From Pseudomonas koreensis (GTDB lineage Bacteria > Pseudomonadota > Gammaproteobacteria > Pseudomonadales > Pseudomonadaceae), in assembly GCF_024169245.1 (NCBI RefSeq), contig NZ_JALJWP010000001.1, positions 4,589,501 to 4,653,500 of the forward strand: a stretch of 64,000 bases of DNA, given 5' to 3'. The notes under the pieces are model-generated. The model searched no databases. It was given only the letters and a program-made list of their open reading frames with translations, and was not told the origin of the DNA. Position 1 is the first letter of the stretch, and each line of letters starts with the position of its first letter. Positions 17,496 through 26,600 of the stretch are shown in pieces. Both the position numbers and the translations under genes were made by a program.

Positions 17496-18359
17496 ATGTT
17501 CAAGCGTACCCTCGCCCTCACCGCCGGCCTGGCCCTGTCCTTTTCTGCCCTGATGACGCAAGCCGCTGATGTCCTGCGCGTCAGCGCGATTCCCGACGAA
17601 GCGCCGACCGAGCTGCTGCGCAAGTTCGAACCGCTGGGCGCCTATCTTGAGCAGCAGTTGGGCATGAAGGTGCAGTTTGTTCCCGTCGCCGACTACCCGG
17701 CGGTGGTTGAAGCCCTGGCCACCGATCGCCTCGACATGGCCTGGCTCGGCGGTTTCACTTTTGTGCAGGCACGTTTGAAGACTGACGCCACCACCCCTGT
17801 GATCCCACTGGTGCAGCGCGAACAGGATGCGCAGTTCACCAGCAAATTCATCACCGCCGACCCGAACGTGAAGAGCCTCGCCGACCTCAAGGGCAAGACC
17901 TTCGCCTTCGGTTCGGTGTCGTCCACCTCGGGCAGCCTGATGCCGCGTTACTTCATGCTGAAGAACGACGGCATCAAACCTGAGGCCTATTTCAGCCGCG
18001 TCGCCTACTCCGGCGCCCATGACGCCACCGTTGCCTGGGTGCAGGCCGGCAAGGTCGATGCCGGTGTGTTGAACGCCAGCGTCTGGCAGAAACTGGTCGA
18101 CGCCGGCAAGGTTGACACCACCAAGGTCAAGGTCTTCGCCACCACGCCGACCTACTTCGATTACAACTGGACCGTGCGCGGCACCCTTGATCCGAAGCTG
18201 GCCGCGAAGATCAAGAAAGCCTTCCTCGACCTCGACCCGGCCAATCCAGAGCAGAAGAAGATTCTTGATCTGCAGGCCGCCAGTCGTTTCATCGAGACCA
18301 AGCCCGAGAACTACAAGGGCATCGAGGAAGCCGCCCGCGCCGCCGAACTGCTGAAATGA
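17496..18359 (+). CDS. PhnD-family ABC transporter substrate-binding protein (selenate/phosphonate type)
   Basis: The 287-aa protein has a Sec signal peptide (ending [11 protein letters not shown]) and the PhnD/PtxB-type fold: [33 protein letters not shown], and the anion-loop region [17 protein letters not shown]. It would capture an oxyanion in the periplasm. From memory, Pseudomonas proteins almost identical to this are annotated as putative selenate binding proteins; phosphonate or phosphite is the alternative. GGAG lies before the ATG. It is the first of four overlapping genes encoding a full importer. No phn catabolic gene or selD is nearby to settle the substrate. Confidence 0.85.
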   Translation: MFKRTLALTAGLALSFSALMTQAADVLRVSAIPDEAPTELLRKFEPLGAYLEQQLGMKVQFVPVADYPAVVEALATDRLDMAWLGGFTFVQARLKTDATTPVIPLVQREQDAQFTSKFITADPNVKSLADLKGKTFAFGSVSSTSGSLMPRYFMLKNDGIKPEAYFSRVAYSGAHDATVAWVQAGKVDAGVLNASVWQKLVDAGKVDTTKVKVFATTPTYFDYNWTVRGTLDPKLAAKIKKAFLDLDPANPEQKKILDLQAASRFIETKPENYKGIEEAARAAELLK

Positions 18360-19153
18360 CCCTACGCCTCACCCAGGGCAGCCTGCGCCACGCCAATGGC
18401 GTCGATGCCCTTCGCAACATCGACGTGCAGATCGATGCCGGCGAACAGGTCGCGATCATCGGCCCGTCCGGCGCAGGCAAATCGAGCCTGCTCAACCTGC
18501 TCGCAACCGCGCTCAAGCCCAGCAGTGGCGACATCCAAGTGCTCGGCGAACGCGCCTGGCACTTGTCGGCGCGCCAGCGTCAGCGCCTGCGTGCGCGCAT
18601 CGGCCTGGTGCATCAGGCGCCGCCGATTCCGCCACGTCAGCGGGTGATCACGGCGGTGCTGGCCGGCAAACTTGGCCAGTGGAGTCTGGGCAAAAGTCTG
18701 TTGAATCTGCTGCATCCGCTGGATGTGGCAGGCGCCCGCGCGGCGTTGGCACGGCTGGATCTGGGCGACAAACTGTTCGCCCACTGCCAGCAATTGTCCG
18801 GCGGGCAATTGCAGCGCGTCGGCATTGCGCGGGTGCTGTATCAGGCGCCGGAAATCTTGCTCGCCGACGAACCGGTCTCGGCGATGGACCCGGTGCTCGC
18901 CGGTCATACGTTGTCGATCCTCTCGCGCCACGCCCGTGAGCACAACGTCACGCTGGTGGCGAGCCTGCACGCGGTGGATCTGGCGCTGGCGCACTTTCCG
19001 CGGATCATCGGTTTGCGCGACGGGCAGATTCTGTTCGATTGCCGTTCTGATGAGGTCAGCCGCGACAAGCTCGATGCGCTGTACGCCAATGAACAATTGC
19101 AATCGCCGGCCCCGATGGTCGCGCCTTTGATTGTGCAGATTCCGCGATGCTGA
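18356..19153 (+). CDS. PhnC-type ABC transporter ATPase
   Basis: The 265-aa ATPase has Walker [10 protein letters not shown], signature [16 protein letters not shown], Walker [15 protein letters not shown] and the H-loop [11 protein letters not shown]. It energises the two permeases encoded downstream. Its ATG overlaps the stop codon of the binding-protein gene (ATGA), showing translational coupling. The protein is normal in length. Confidence 0.92.
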   Translation: MTLRLTQGSLRHANGVDALRNIDVQIDAGEQVAIIGPSGAGKSSLLNLLATALKPSSGDIQVLGERAWHLSARQRQRLRARIGLVHQAPPIPPRQRVITAVLAGKLGQWSLGKSLLNLLHPLDVAGARAALARLDLGDKLFAHCQQLSGGQLQRVGIARVLYQAPEILLADEPVSAMDPVLAGHTLSILSRHAREHNVTLVASLHAVDLALAHFPRIIGLRDGQILFDCRSDEVSRDKLDALYANEQLQSPAPMVAPLIVQIPRC

Positions 19154-19974
19154 AAGCTGACTCACGGGATCCGGCGGCGTGGCCGCGATTGTTGCTGACG
19201 CTGCTGGCGCTGGCCCTGTTGTGGCCGGGCATTCAGCTCAGTGAGCTGGACCTGGGCGTGCTGTTTCAGGCCGATAGCCAGAACGAAATGGGCCGTTTCG
19301 TTTCGGCATTCTGGCCACCGGCGCACGATCAAGCGTTCCTGCAATTACTTTTCAAAGCGACCCTGCAAACCCTGGCGATTGCCACGGCCGGCATGGCCTT
19401 GGCCCTGCTGCTGGCGGTGCCGGCGAGCCTGATCGCCAGCCGCGCGCTGTCACTCTCGGCGGCGTCACGAGGTGGCGTGCCGAGCCTGCCGGGGCGTTTG
19501 TTGCGCTGGCCGGTTCGCGGCTTGCTGATTTTTCTGCGCAGCGTGCCGGAAATCGTCTGGGCGCTGTTGTTCGTCCGTGCCGTCGGCCTTGGCCCGGCGG
19601 CGGGCGTGCTGGCCATCGCCATCACCTACAGCGGTATGCTCGGCAAGGTTTACGCCGAGATTTTCGAATCCACCGACCAGCGCCCGGCGCACGCGTTGTT
19701 GCAGGCCGGCAGCGGTCGTTTGGCGGCGTTTGCCTACGGCACGCTGCCGAATGTCGCCGCCGAATTGCTCTCGTACACGGTGTATCGCTGGGAGTGCGCG
19801 ATCCGTGCGTCAGTGGTGATGGGCTTTGTCGGTGCCGGTGGATTGGGACAGCAGATCGACCTGTCGATTCGCATGTTTGCCGGCGGTGAAGTCGCCAGCA
19901 TGTTGCTGACGTTTCTGCTGCTGGTGCTGTGCGCCGATCAGCTCAGCCGCTTGCTGCGCTGGAGGCTGACATGA
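19147..19974 (+). CDS. PhnE-type ABC transporter permease, first copy
   Basis: This is a 275-aa polytopic inner-membrane protein with about six hydrophobic segments. Its permease loop includes a conserved acidic [16 protein letters not shown] region and the ending [19 protein letters not shown] typical of PhnE. It overlaps the ATPase gene by seven bases and the next permease gene by four. With the second permease it probably forms a heterodimeric channel. Confidence 0.9.
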   Translation: MLKADSRDPAAWPRLLLTLLALALLWPGIQLSELDLGVLFQADSQNEMGRFVSAFWPPAHDQAFLQLLFKATLQTLAIATAGMALALLLAVPASLIASRALSLSAASRGGVPSLPGRLLRWPVRGLLIFLRSVPEIVWALLFVRAVGLGPAAGVLAIAITYSGMLGKVYAEIFESTDQRPAHALLQAGSGRLAAFAYGTLPNVAAELLSYTVYRWECAIRASVVMGFVGAGGLGQQIDLSIRMFAGGEVASMLLTFLLLVLCADQLSRLLRWRLT

Positions 19975-20738
19975 GGCGTCTGATCAACCTGCTGCTGATC
20001 GTCGCCATCGCGCTCTCGGTAGTCGCATCTTTCGCCTATCTGGAATTGGACCTCGCCGAACTGGGCAGCGCCAACAGCCTCAAGCAAATGGGGAGTTATG
20101 TGCAGCGCTTTCTCAGCCCTGACTTAAGCGCCGGCTACCTGAAAGCCATCGCCCACGGCTCACTGGAAACCCTGGCCATGTCCGCGCTGGGCACCTTGCT
20201 CGCGGCATTGTTCGGCATCGTCCTCGCGCTGCCCGCTGCAGGGCGTTTCGGCTGGCCGCTGCAAAGTGCGGCGCGTCTGCTGCTCAACGGCTTGCGGGCG
20301 ATTCCGGAGCTGGTCTGGGCGGCGCTGATGGTGCTTGCCGCCGGCCTCGGGCCGAACGCCGGCACCCTCGCCCTCGCCTTGCACACCACCGGCGTGCTCG
20401 GTCGGCTGTTCGCCGAAGCCTTGGAAAACACTCCGCCACAACCCGCCGAGGCGATTCGCTTGCAGGGCGGCAATCCGATTCTGGCGTTCTGCTACGGCAC
20501 CTTGCCGAACCTCGCCCCGCAACTGCTCGCCTACTGCCTGTATCGCTGGGAAAACAACATCCGCATGGCCAGCGTGCTGGGTTTTGTCGGCGCTGGCGGC
20601 CTGGGCCAGATGCTGTATGTCAGCCTGAGCCTGTTCCAGGAAGCGCAGGCCAGCACGGTGATTCTGGCGATGCTGTTGCTGGTGTTTCTGGTCGACTGGC
20701 TGAGTGCCTGGAGCCGACAGCGTTGGGTCAAAGCGTAG
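19971..20738 (+). CDS. PhnE-type ABC transporter permease, second copy
   Basis: This 255-aa permease is homologous to the previous one (LLNGLRAIPELVWAALMVLA versus [20 protein letters not shown], and [19 protein letters not shown] near the C-terminus). The ATG at 19971 overlaps the previous stop codon (ATGA). Paired permease genes are usual in phosphonate/phosphite/selenate-type importers. It is the last gene of the operon. Confidence 0.9.
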   Translation: MRRLINLLLIVAIALSVVASFAYLELDLAELGSANSLKQMGSYVQRFLSPDLSAGYLKAIAHGSLETLAMSALGTLLAALFGIVLALPAAGRFGWPLQSAARLLLNGLRAIPELVWAALMVLAAGLGPNAGTLALALHTTGVLGRLFAEALENTPPQPAEAIRLQGGNPILAFCYGTLPNLAPQLLAYCLYRWENNIRMASVLGFVGAGGLGQMLYVSLSLFQEAQASTVILAMLLLVFLVDWLSAWSRQRWVKA

Positions 20739-20916
20739 GCCCAGTGGATATTCGCCAAAAGCTGATTATGCTTCAGGAAACCTTGCAGCCCTGCGAGGCG
20801 GTCAGACTGTGCAAGCTTCACGCTAGAGCAACGGCGGCAGATGCCAACGGGCCAGAGTGCGACAGGCAGTAACGGGGGACTCCGGCCTACAACAATAAGC
20901 ACGACGGAGAACACCC

Positions 20917-22596
20917 ATGGCCACAATCGACACAGCATCCACCGGCACACCGCCCCGCAGCGGCGGCATCACCAGGGAGGAGCGCAAGGTCATCTTCGCT
21001 TCCTCGCTGGGCACGGTTTTCGAGTGGTACGACTTTTACCTCTACGGCTCACTGGCGGCGATCATCGCCAAGCACTTCTTCGCCGGTGTCAACGAAACCA
21101 CTGCATTCATCTTTGCCCTGCTGGCGTTCGCCGCCGGGTTCGCAGTGCGGCCGTTCGGCGCCATCGTCTTCGGGCGACTCGGCGACATGATCGGGCGCAA
21201 GCACACATTCCTGATCACCATCGTGATCATGGGGGTGTCGACGGCAATCGTCGGTCTGCTGCCCGGCTATGCGACCATCGGCGTTGCCGCACCGGTCATC
21301 CTGATCACCCTGCGTCTGCTGCAAGGTCTGGCGCTGGGCGGGGAATACGGCGGGGCCGCGACCTACGTGGCCGAGCATGCACCACGCAACCGGCGCGGCT
21401 TTTTCACGTCGTGGATTCAAACCACCGCCACCCTCGGTCTGTTCATGTCGCTGCTGGTGATTCTCGCCTGCCGCACGGCGCTGGGCACCGAAGCGTTCGA
21501 GGCGTGGGGCTGGCGGATTCCGTTTCTGCTGTCGATCATTCTGCTGGCCGTGTCGGTGTACATCCGCCTGCAACTGAGCGAGTCACCGGTGTTCCAGAAA
21601 ATGAAGGACGAAGGCAAGGCCTCGAAGGCGCCGCTGACCGAATCCTTTGCGCGTTGGGACAACCTCAAAGTGGTGATCATGTCGCTGCTTGGCGGTACCG
21701 CCGGGCAAGCGGTGGTCTGGTACACCGGGCAGTTCTATGCGCTGTTCTTCCTGTTGCAAACCCTGAAGATCGACGCGCAGACCGCCAACCTGCTGATCGC
21801 CGGTTCGCTGTTGATCGGCACACCGTTCTTCGTGATCTTCGGCAGCCTGTCCGATCGCATCGGGCGCAAGCCGATCATCATGGCCGGATGCCTACTGGCG
21901 GCACTGACGTACTTTCCGATCTTTCATGCGCTGACCCAGTACGGCAACCCGGACGTGTTCGTCGCCCAGGAAAAAAATCCGGTCAAAGTCATCGCCAACC
22001 CTGATCAGTGTTCGTTCCAGTTCGATCCGGTCGGCAAGGCCAAATTCACCAGTTCCTGCGACCTGGCGAAAACCCTGCTGGCGAAACGCGCGATCCCGTA
22101 CGAGAACGTCGCCGCCGAACCGAACACCGTCGCGCAGGTGCGCATCGGTGACCGCGTCGTCGAGAGCTTCGAAGGCAGCGCCCTCCCCGCCGCCGACTTC
22201 AAGACCCGCAACGACGCCTTCACCGCCAACCTCGCCGCGGCGCTGAAAGACGCCGGTTACCCGGAAAAAGCCGACCCGGCGAAAATCAACTACCCGATGA
22301 TGCTGCTCCTGCTGACCGTGCTGGTGATCTACGTGACCATGGTGTATGGCCCGATCGCCGCGTGGCTGGTCGAACTGTTCCCGACGCGCATCCGCTACAC
22401 CTCGATGTCTCTGCCCTATCACATCGGCAACGGCTGGTTCGGTGGCTTCCTGCCGACCGTGGCCTTCGCCATGGTCGCGGCCACCGGCGATATCTACTAC
22501 GGGCTGTGGTACCCGATCGTCATTGCAGTGGCGACGGCGATACTCGGCACCTTCTTCCTCCCGGAAACCAAGGACCGCGACATTCTCAAGGACTGA
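20917..22596 (+). CDS. MHS-family MFS transporter with a large extramembrane insertion
   Basis: The 559-aa protein is a major facilitator of the metabolite:H+ symporter type: GTVFEWYDFYLYGSLAA in helix 1, GRLGDMIGRKHTFL in the loop 2-3, LALGGEYGGAATYVAEHAP in helix 4-5, and SDRIGRKPIIM in loop 8-9. Roughly residues 345-450 form a hydrophilic insertion (after YGNPDVFVAQEKNPVKV, containing CSFQF and SSCDLAKTLLAKRAIP) before the last helices resume at YPMMLLLLTVL. The two cysteines there could form a disulfide. The transported compound is unknown; relatives carry shikimate, alpha-ketoglutarate or proline/betaine. It is a single gene. Confidence 0.87.
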   Translation: MATIDTASTGTPPRSGGITREERKVIFASSLGTVFEWYDFYLYGSLAAIIAKHFFAGVNETTAFIFALLAFAAGFAVRPFGAIVFGRLGDMIGRKHTFLITIVIMGVSTAIVGLLPGYATIGVAAPVILITLRLLQGLALGGEYGGAATYVAEHAPRNRRGFFTSWIQTTATLGLFMSLLVILACRTALGTEAFEAWGWRIPFLLSIILLAVSVYIRLQLSESPVFQKMKDEGKASKAPLTESFARWDNLKVVIMSLLGGTAGQAVVWYTGQFYALFFLLQTLKIDAQTANLLIAGSLLIGTPFFVIFGSLSDRIGRKPIIMAGCLLAALTYFPIFHALTQYGNPDVFVAQEKNPVKVIANPDQCSFQFDPVGKAKFTSSCDLAKTLLAKRAIPYENVAAEPNTVAQVRIGDRVVESFEGSALPAADFKTRNDAFTANLAAALKDAGYPEKADPAKINYPMMLLLLTVLVIYVTMVYGPIAAWLVELFPTRIRYTSMSLPYHIGNGWFGGFLPTVAFAMVAATGDIYYGLWYPIVIAVATAILGTFFLPETKDRDILKD

Positions 22597-22608
22597 AATC
22601 GCCGCTGG

Positions 22609-22630
22609 GCCCTCTCCTGCGGGAGAGGGC
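22609..22630 (+). terminator. Hairpin after the MFS gene
   Basis: GCCCTCTCC and GGAGAGGGC pair perfectly around TGCG, 13 bases after the stop. No U tract follows, so termination strength is uncertain; it also resembles a solitary half of the CCCTCTCC repeat at 14.6 kb. Confidence 0.45.
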
Positions 22631-22703
22631 CTTGGCGCTGAAAAATTTCGAACGTCTGTCGCCGCGCTGTCTCCAATGTGTACACCAACAGGAGGCCAGC
22701 GCC

Positions 22704-22922
22704 ATGAACCCCAACGACGACAAAACCCCCAACGCCCCGCCCACCGATGCCAGCGGCAAACCGGTGAACGTGGTCGAGCGGGACCTGCAGGACCGCGACG
22801 GCAAAACCGAAGGCGTGGACAAGGTCATCACGCCCTCTTCCACTCGGGTCAAAGAGCAGGAAGCGGAAGAGCTGCAGCGCAAAGTCGATGAGATCGAGCG
22901 CAAGGTCGCGGACGGCAACTGA
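22704..22922 (+). CDS. Small charged protein of unknown function
   Basis: The 72-aa product starts MNPNDDKTPNAPPTDASGKP. It is very hydrophilic, with a disordered proline-rich first half and a helical, possibly coiled-coil end (EQEAEELQRKVDEIERKVAD). GGAGG lies nine bases before the ATG at 22704; the longer frame upstream lies in another frame of the transporter gene and is ignored. No family is recognised. Confidence 0.7.
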   Translation: MNPNDDKTPNAPPTDASGKPVNVVERDLQDRDGKTEGVDKVITPSSTRVKEQEAEELQRKVDEIERKVADGN

Positions 22923-23152
22923 GTGCGGCGTGGCTGTGGCCGCTGCTTTGAGCGGCGGCTCTCAGTCCGATGACCAAAAGCTGATTTCCTACAGAATCGA
23001 ACTACACCCCTGATCGACTTCACGTGCATCACAAGCGAAGCGTCTGACAGATTTGCATCGTCTGTTTGGAGATGATGAGTCCCTCGTCCCGCCAGTGACG
23101 ACAACGAGCCCACATCCCCTTAGACTGCTTCACATTGATCATGGAGGTCATT

Positions 23153-23347
23153 ATGAGCGCTGAACTTTCACTTATCGTTTCAGACTTCGAAACTGAAGAA
23201 GAGGCTGCGAGCTATGACCTTTGGTATCGCGCCAAGGTACAAGCCGCACTTGATGATCCACGCCCGCCTATCCCCCACGATGAGGCAATGGTGCTGCTAG
23301 GTCAGATGCTGGAAGAGAGACGCAAGAATCGACGCGCTGCCGGTTAG
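23153..23347 (+). CDS. Antitoxin of a ParDE/RelBE-type module
   Basis: The 64-aa protein begins MSAELSLIVSDFETEEEAAS and continues YDLWYRAKVQAALDDPRPPI and PHDEAMVLLGQMLEERR. The xxALDDPRPPIPHDEAM segment is typical of PaaA2/StbD-like antitoxins that precede ParE toxins. GGAGG lies five bases before the ATG at 23153; an in-frame ATG 18 bases upstream has no ribosome site. It should bind and neutralise the toxin and repress its own promoter. Its 3' end overlaps the toxin reading frame. Confidence 0.82.
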   Translation: MSAELSLIVSDFETEEEAASYDLWYRAKVQAALDDPRPPIPHDEAMVLLGQMLEERRKNRRAAG

Positions 23348-23606
23348 CTGGAGTAAACCGGCTCTTGGAGATCTGGCTGACATCATCGAATACGTTGAAC
23401 AACGCAACACTGTCGCTTCAGTTGCACTGCACCAAAAACTCAGCGCGGCAGCGCGAAGGCTTTCCGGGATACCGCATGGTTTCCGCTCCGGCCGAATACC
23501 GGGCACTCGCGAAATGGTCATTAACTCGAATTATTTACTGGTCTATCGGGTGACAGACCACATCAAAATTCTGACCGTGTTGCACGCCCGTAAAAAATAT
23601 CCATAA
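23328..23606 (+). CDS. ParE/RelE-family toxin with no canonical start codon
   Basis: An open frame from 23301 to 23606, offset by one base from the antitoxin, encodes a clear ParE-type toxin: LPVSWSKPALGDLADIIEYV near the start, RSGRIPGTREMVINSNYLLV in the core and the terminal KILTVLHARKKYP. The frame has no ATG, GTG or TTG between its upstream stop (23298-23300) and the conserved core. Candidate starts are ATC at 23328 (eight bases after GAGAGA, and one base away from ATG) and CTG at 23337. Translation would rely on coupling to the antitoxin, or the toxin is disarmed. About 90 residues is normal for the family. Relatives poison gyrase or cleave mRNA. Confidence 0.72.
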   Translation: MDALPVSWSKPALGDLADIIEYVEQRNTVASVALHQKLSAAARRLSGIPHGFRSGRIPGTREMVINSNYLLVYRVTDHIKILTVLHARKKYP

Positions 23607-23613
23607 CCACTCA

Positions 23614-23640
23614 TAAAAAAAAGGCGGCCAACCGGCCGCC
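23614..23640. terminator. Terminator of the giant exoprotein gene
   Basis: The stem GGCGGCC / GGCCGCC with loop AACC has nine A's on its left, which become a U tract in the minus-strand transcript. It closes the exoprotein gene and may also receive the toxin-antitoxin transcript. Confidence 0.85.
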
Positions 23641-23664
23641 CAAACGTACTGCACGAGAGTCCTT

Positions 23665-26600
23665 TTACAACGTCAACTGACCACGCTCCTCCTCGGTCAG
23701 CTGCTGTTTCGCCTGTTCATCCAGCGCCCCGGCACCGAGCACCTGCACCGGGCTGTCCGGGTTATAACCCGTCGCCGGGGCGCGATTGGCACCATCACGC
23801 GACGGTGCCAGTTGCTCGTTGCCGAAGCTGAGCACCTGCACGGTGAACACCGAGGCCTGGTTCTGCCGCGCCGCTGCCTGTTGCTGACGAGCGACATCTT
23901 CCGCCGCTTGGGTGGCGGATGAAGCCGCTGAACTGGCCGAGGTGATTGCGCCGGTGTTGACCGCCGACACCACGGGCACGCCGGTCGCCTTGCCCTGCAC
24001 GGAAATGTTTGCGGCGTTGACCACCGTCAGCGCGGCGATGTTGACGTTGCCCGACACGCGAATCCCCGCCTCGCCGGCATCGATGGTGCCCAGTGGCGCG
24101 ATCAGGTCGATGTTGCCCGGTGCCACTTCGGCGATCGGGTTGAGCGTGGCGATACCGGCCCCGGTACTCGGTACCGACGGCGACAGCGTGACGTTGCCCC
24201 AGGTGTCGTACACACGCTTCGGCGGTGTGTAGACCACGGTGGTTTTCGAGCCGCGACCGGCGTTGATATCGCCCTCGGCGGACCAGCCGAGAATCGAGCC
24301 GCCGAAGGTGGTCATGATCCGGCTCTGGCCGAGCAAAATGCTGCCCTGCGAGTACAACTGAATGTCGCCTGAGCCTTGGGTGATGATCCCCGCCGTGGAC
24401 GGCGGCGCCGCGCCTTCGATGCCGAACACCTGAGCGCCACCAGGCGTGAGCATCTGAATGTCGCCGCCAAACAATGTCTTGACCCCGGCGCCGCCGTACA
24501 TCGTTATATCGCCGTCGTAGCGAATCGGATTGCCGGCGACATCGGTGGTCGGGAACAGCGCTGCAATGGCATTGCGACCGCGCAGGTAACTGCCGGTACG
24601 CGGGCCATCGGCATCTGTATATTCCAGGCCGCCGGCGCGCAGTTCGGCGAAATACACCTGGCGGGCGAAGATCGCTTGCTCGGCGCTCGACAGCGTAGCG
24701 TAGAAGGCTTGCGCCTGTTCCTGGTTGCCACTGAAGCCGTAACCGAGGGTCAGCCAGTTCTGCAATTCATCGACGTAGGTCTTGATCACTTTGCCCGGTT
24801 GCGCGCTGAGAGCCAGCGTCGAGTCGGCCACGTTCTGCGGGTTCAGGTAACGGGCAATGAAGCGCGAGTAATCCGGCCCCTGCGCGCCCACGCCCGCCTG
24901 CATCACGATACTCGCCCCTGGACGATGATCCCCCGCCACCACAGGCCCGATACTGGTGATGCTGCTGCGGTCTTCCATCAGCAGGTGACGCCCGGCGCTG
25001 ACGTCCAGAACACCCGGGCCGGCAATGTCGAAGCTGCTGTACAGAATGTCGCGCCCAGCCGAAACCCGCGATACATCGTTTGGCCGGTTGTGCATGAACA
25101 GGTTACCCGTGGACTGAATTTCTTCGTTGCTGTAGCTCACCTCATTCGGTGCGACGGTGGGCTGGCCCAGATTGGTGCCGGAAGCGACGATGTCCCGACC
25201 GGCAAGCATCCACACCGGGCCGGCCGCTTCGTACCAGGTACGCTGCGGTACGCCAGCCTGCATGAATGTCAGGGTTTCGCCACTGCGGACTCCGACCAGA
25301 TCGCCGGACAACGCATAAAACCGCGCTGGGCCTCGCACGCTACTCAAACCGGAATAGCTATTGGCACCAAAAGCGAACAACGGGTAACGCGAATTGCGTT
25401 GCGCCGCCACGCCATCGACACTGTTATTGGTCATGACCGGCTTGCTGGCGATGTCGCTGGCAAACCCATTGAAGGACGGCGCAAACGCTGAGGAAATCGC
25501 CGCAGGGCTTGCACCCGACTGAGTGATCGCATATCCGCCGGCGTAAATGGAATCCCCGGCCAGCAGTTCCAGCTGTCCTGCCGAAGACGGCGCCAACAAC
25601 AAGGAGTAGCCCACCGCCGGCGGCAGATTGCCGGTGCCATAAGCGGCCGAGGCCCCCGCGTAAATCGAGCCTTGGGCCGCCACGGCCCGCAGCACAGATG
25701 GGTAAACAAAGCGACCATCGGTGGGCGATGTGTTGTAAGTGGAGGACAACAGATTCTCGACTTCGGCGACTTGTGTACTCGGCGTGAGGTTACCCCCCGC
25801 CGCAAACAGGTCGATCGCAGTGTGATCGGTCCACAGCGAGAAACTGCTCAAGCCGCCTCCCGCATGGGCCACTCCGCTGGCATCGGTAAAAGCCGTGGAG
25901 TTCTGCAAGCGCACACGTCCCGGGTCTGCCGCGCCCCCCAATACGAGGTCGCCACGTGTGCTCAAACGCATCGCCGAATCGCCCGGAATCAGCACCAGAC
26001 CGCCGCTGGCACTGCTCAACGTCGACTTGAAGGGGTCGAAGGCGCGGACTTCGCGTGAATCCTGATCCTGCGCAAACGCGCCGTAGTGCAGATTCACGCC
26101 CCCCACGGCGCTGGCGCTGATTTGCGCGGCGCCGCGCAGGTTGATGACGGCACCTTGCAAATCGTGGCGCGGCATCTCCGTTCCGGATTCCCGCGCACGA
26201 GCTTGCAGCGATGGATTGAGCGAACCTCCCAGGCGTAAATCGATATCACCGCCCCCGGTCAATTGCAGGCTGCCGTCGCGGCCCACCCGGCCGGTGCTGC
26301 CCACGGCCACGATCAGGCCTTGACCACGCGGGTACAGATTGATGCGGCCATCACCGACCGGCTCGAGCATGCCGCCGTCTGCGCCGGCATGCAGGCTGAT
26401 GTTACCGCCGCCCAGCGTGCCGAATCCGGTGAAGCCCACCAGATATGGCGCCGTACTGCGGCCTGGATCCGTCAACGGTTGACTCGCGTAGCTGCCGAAA
26501 TTGATCCACCAGGAGGTCGGTATTTCATCGTTCCCCGTGCCTTGACGCCACAGCCAGTTGCCCACAGCGACACTCGGAACCTGTTCGCGCGTGTCCACCT

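Noticed and set aside
20841-22004. A 387-codon frame overlapping the MHS transporter gene in another frame.
   Set aside because: It is a shadow of the transporter frame, with histidine/arginine-rich nonsense composition and no ribosome site.
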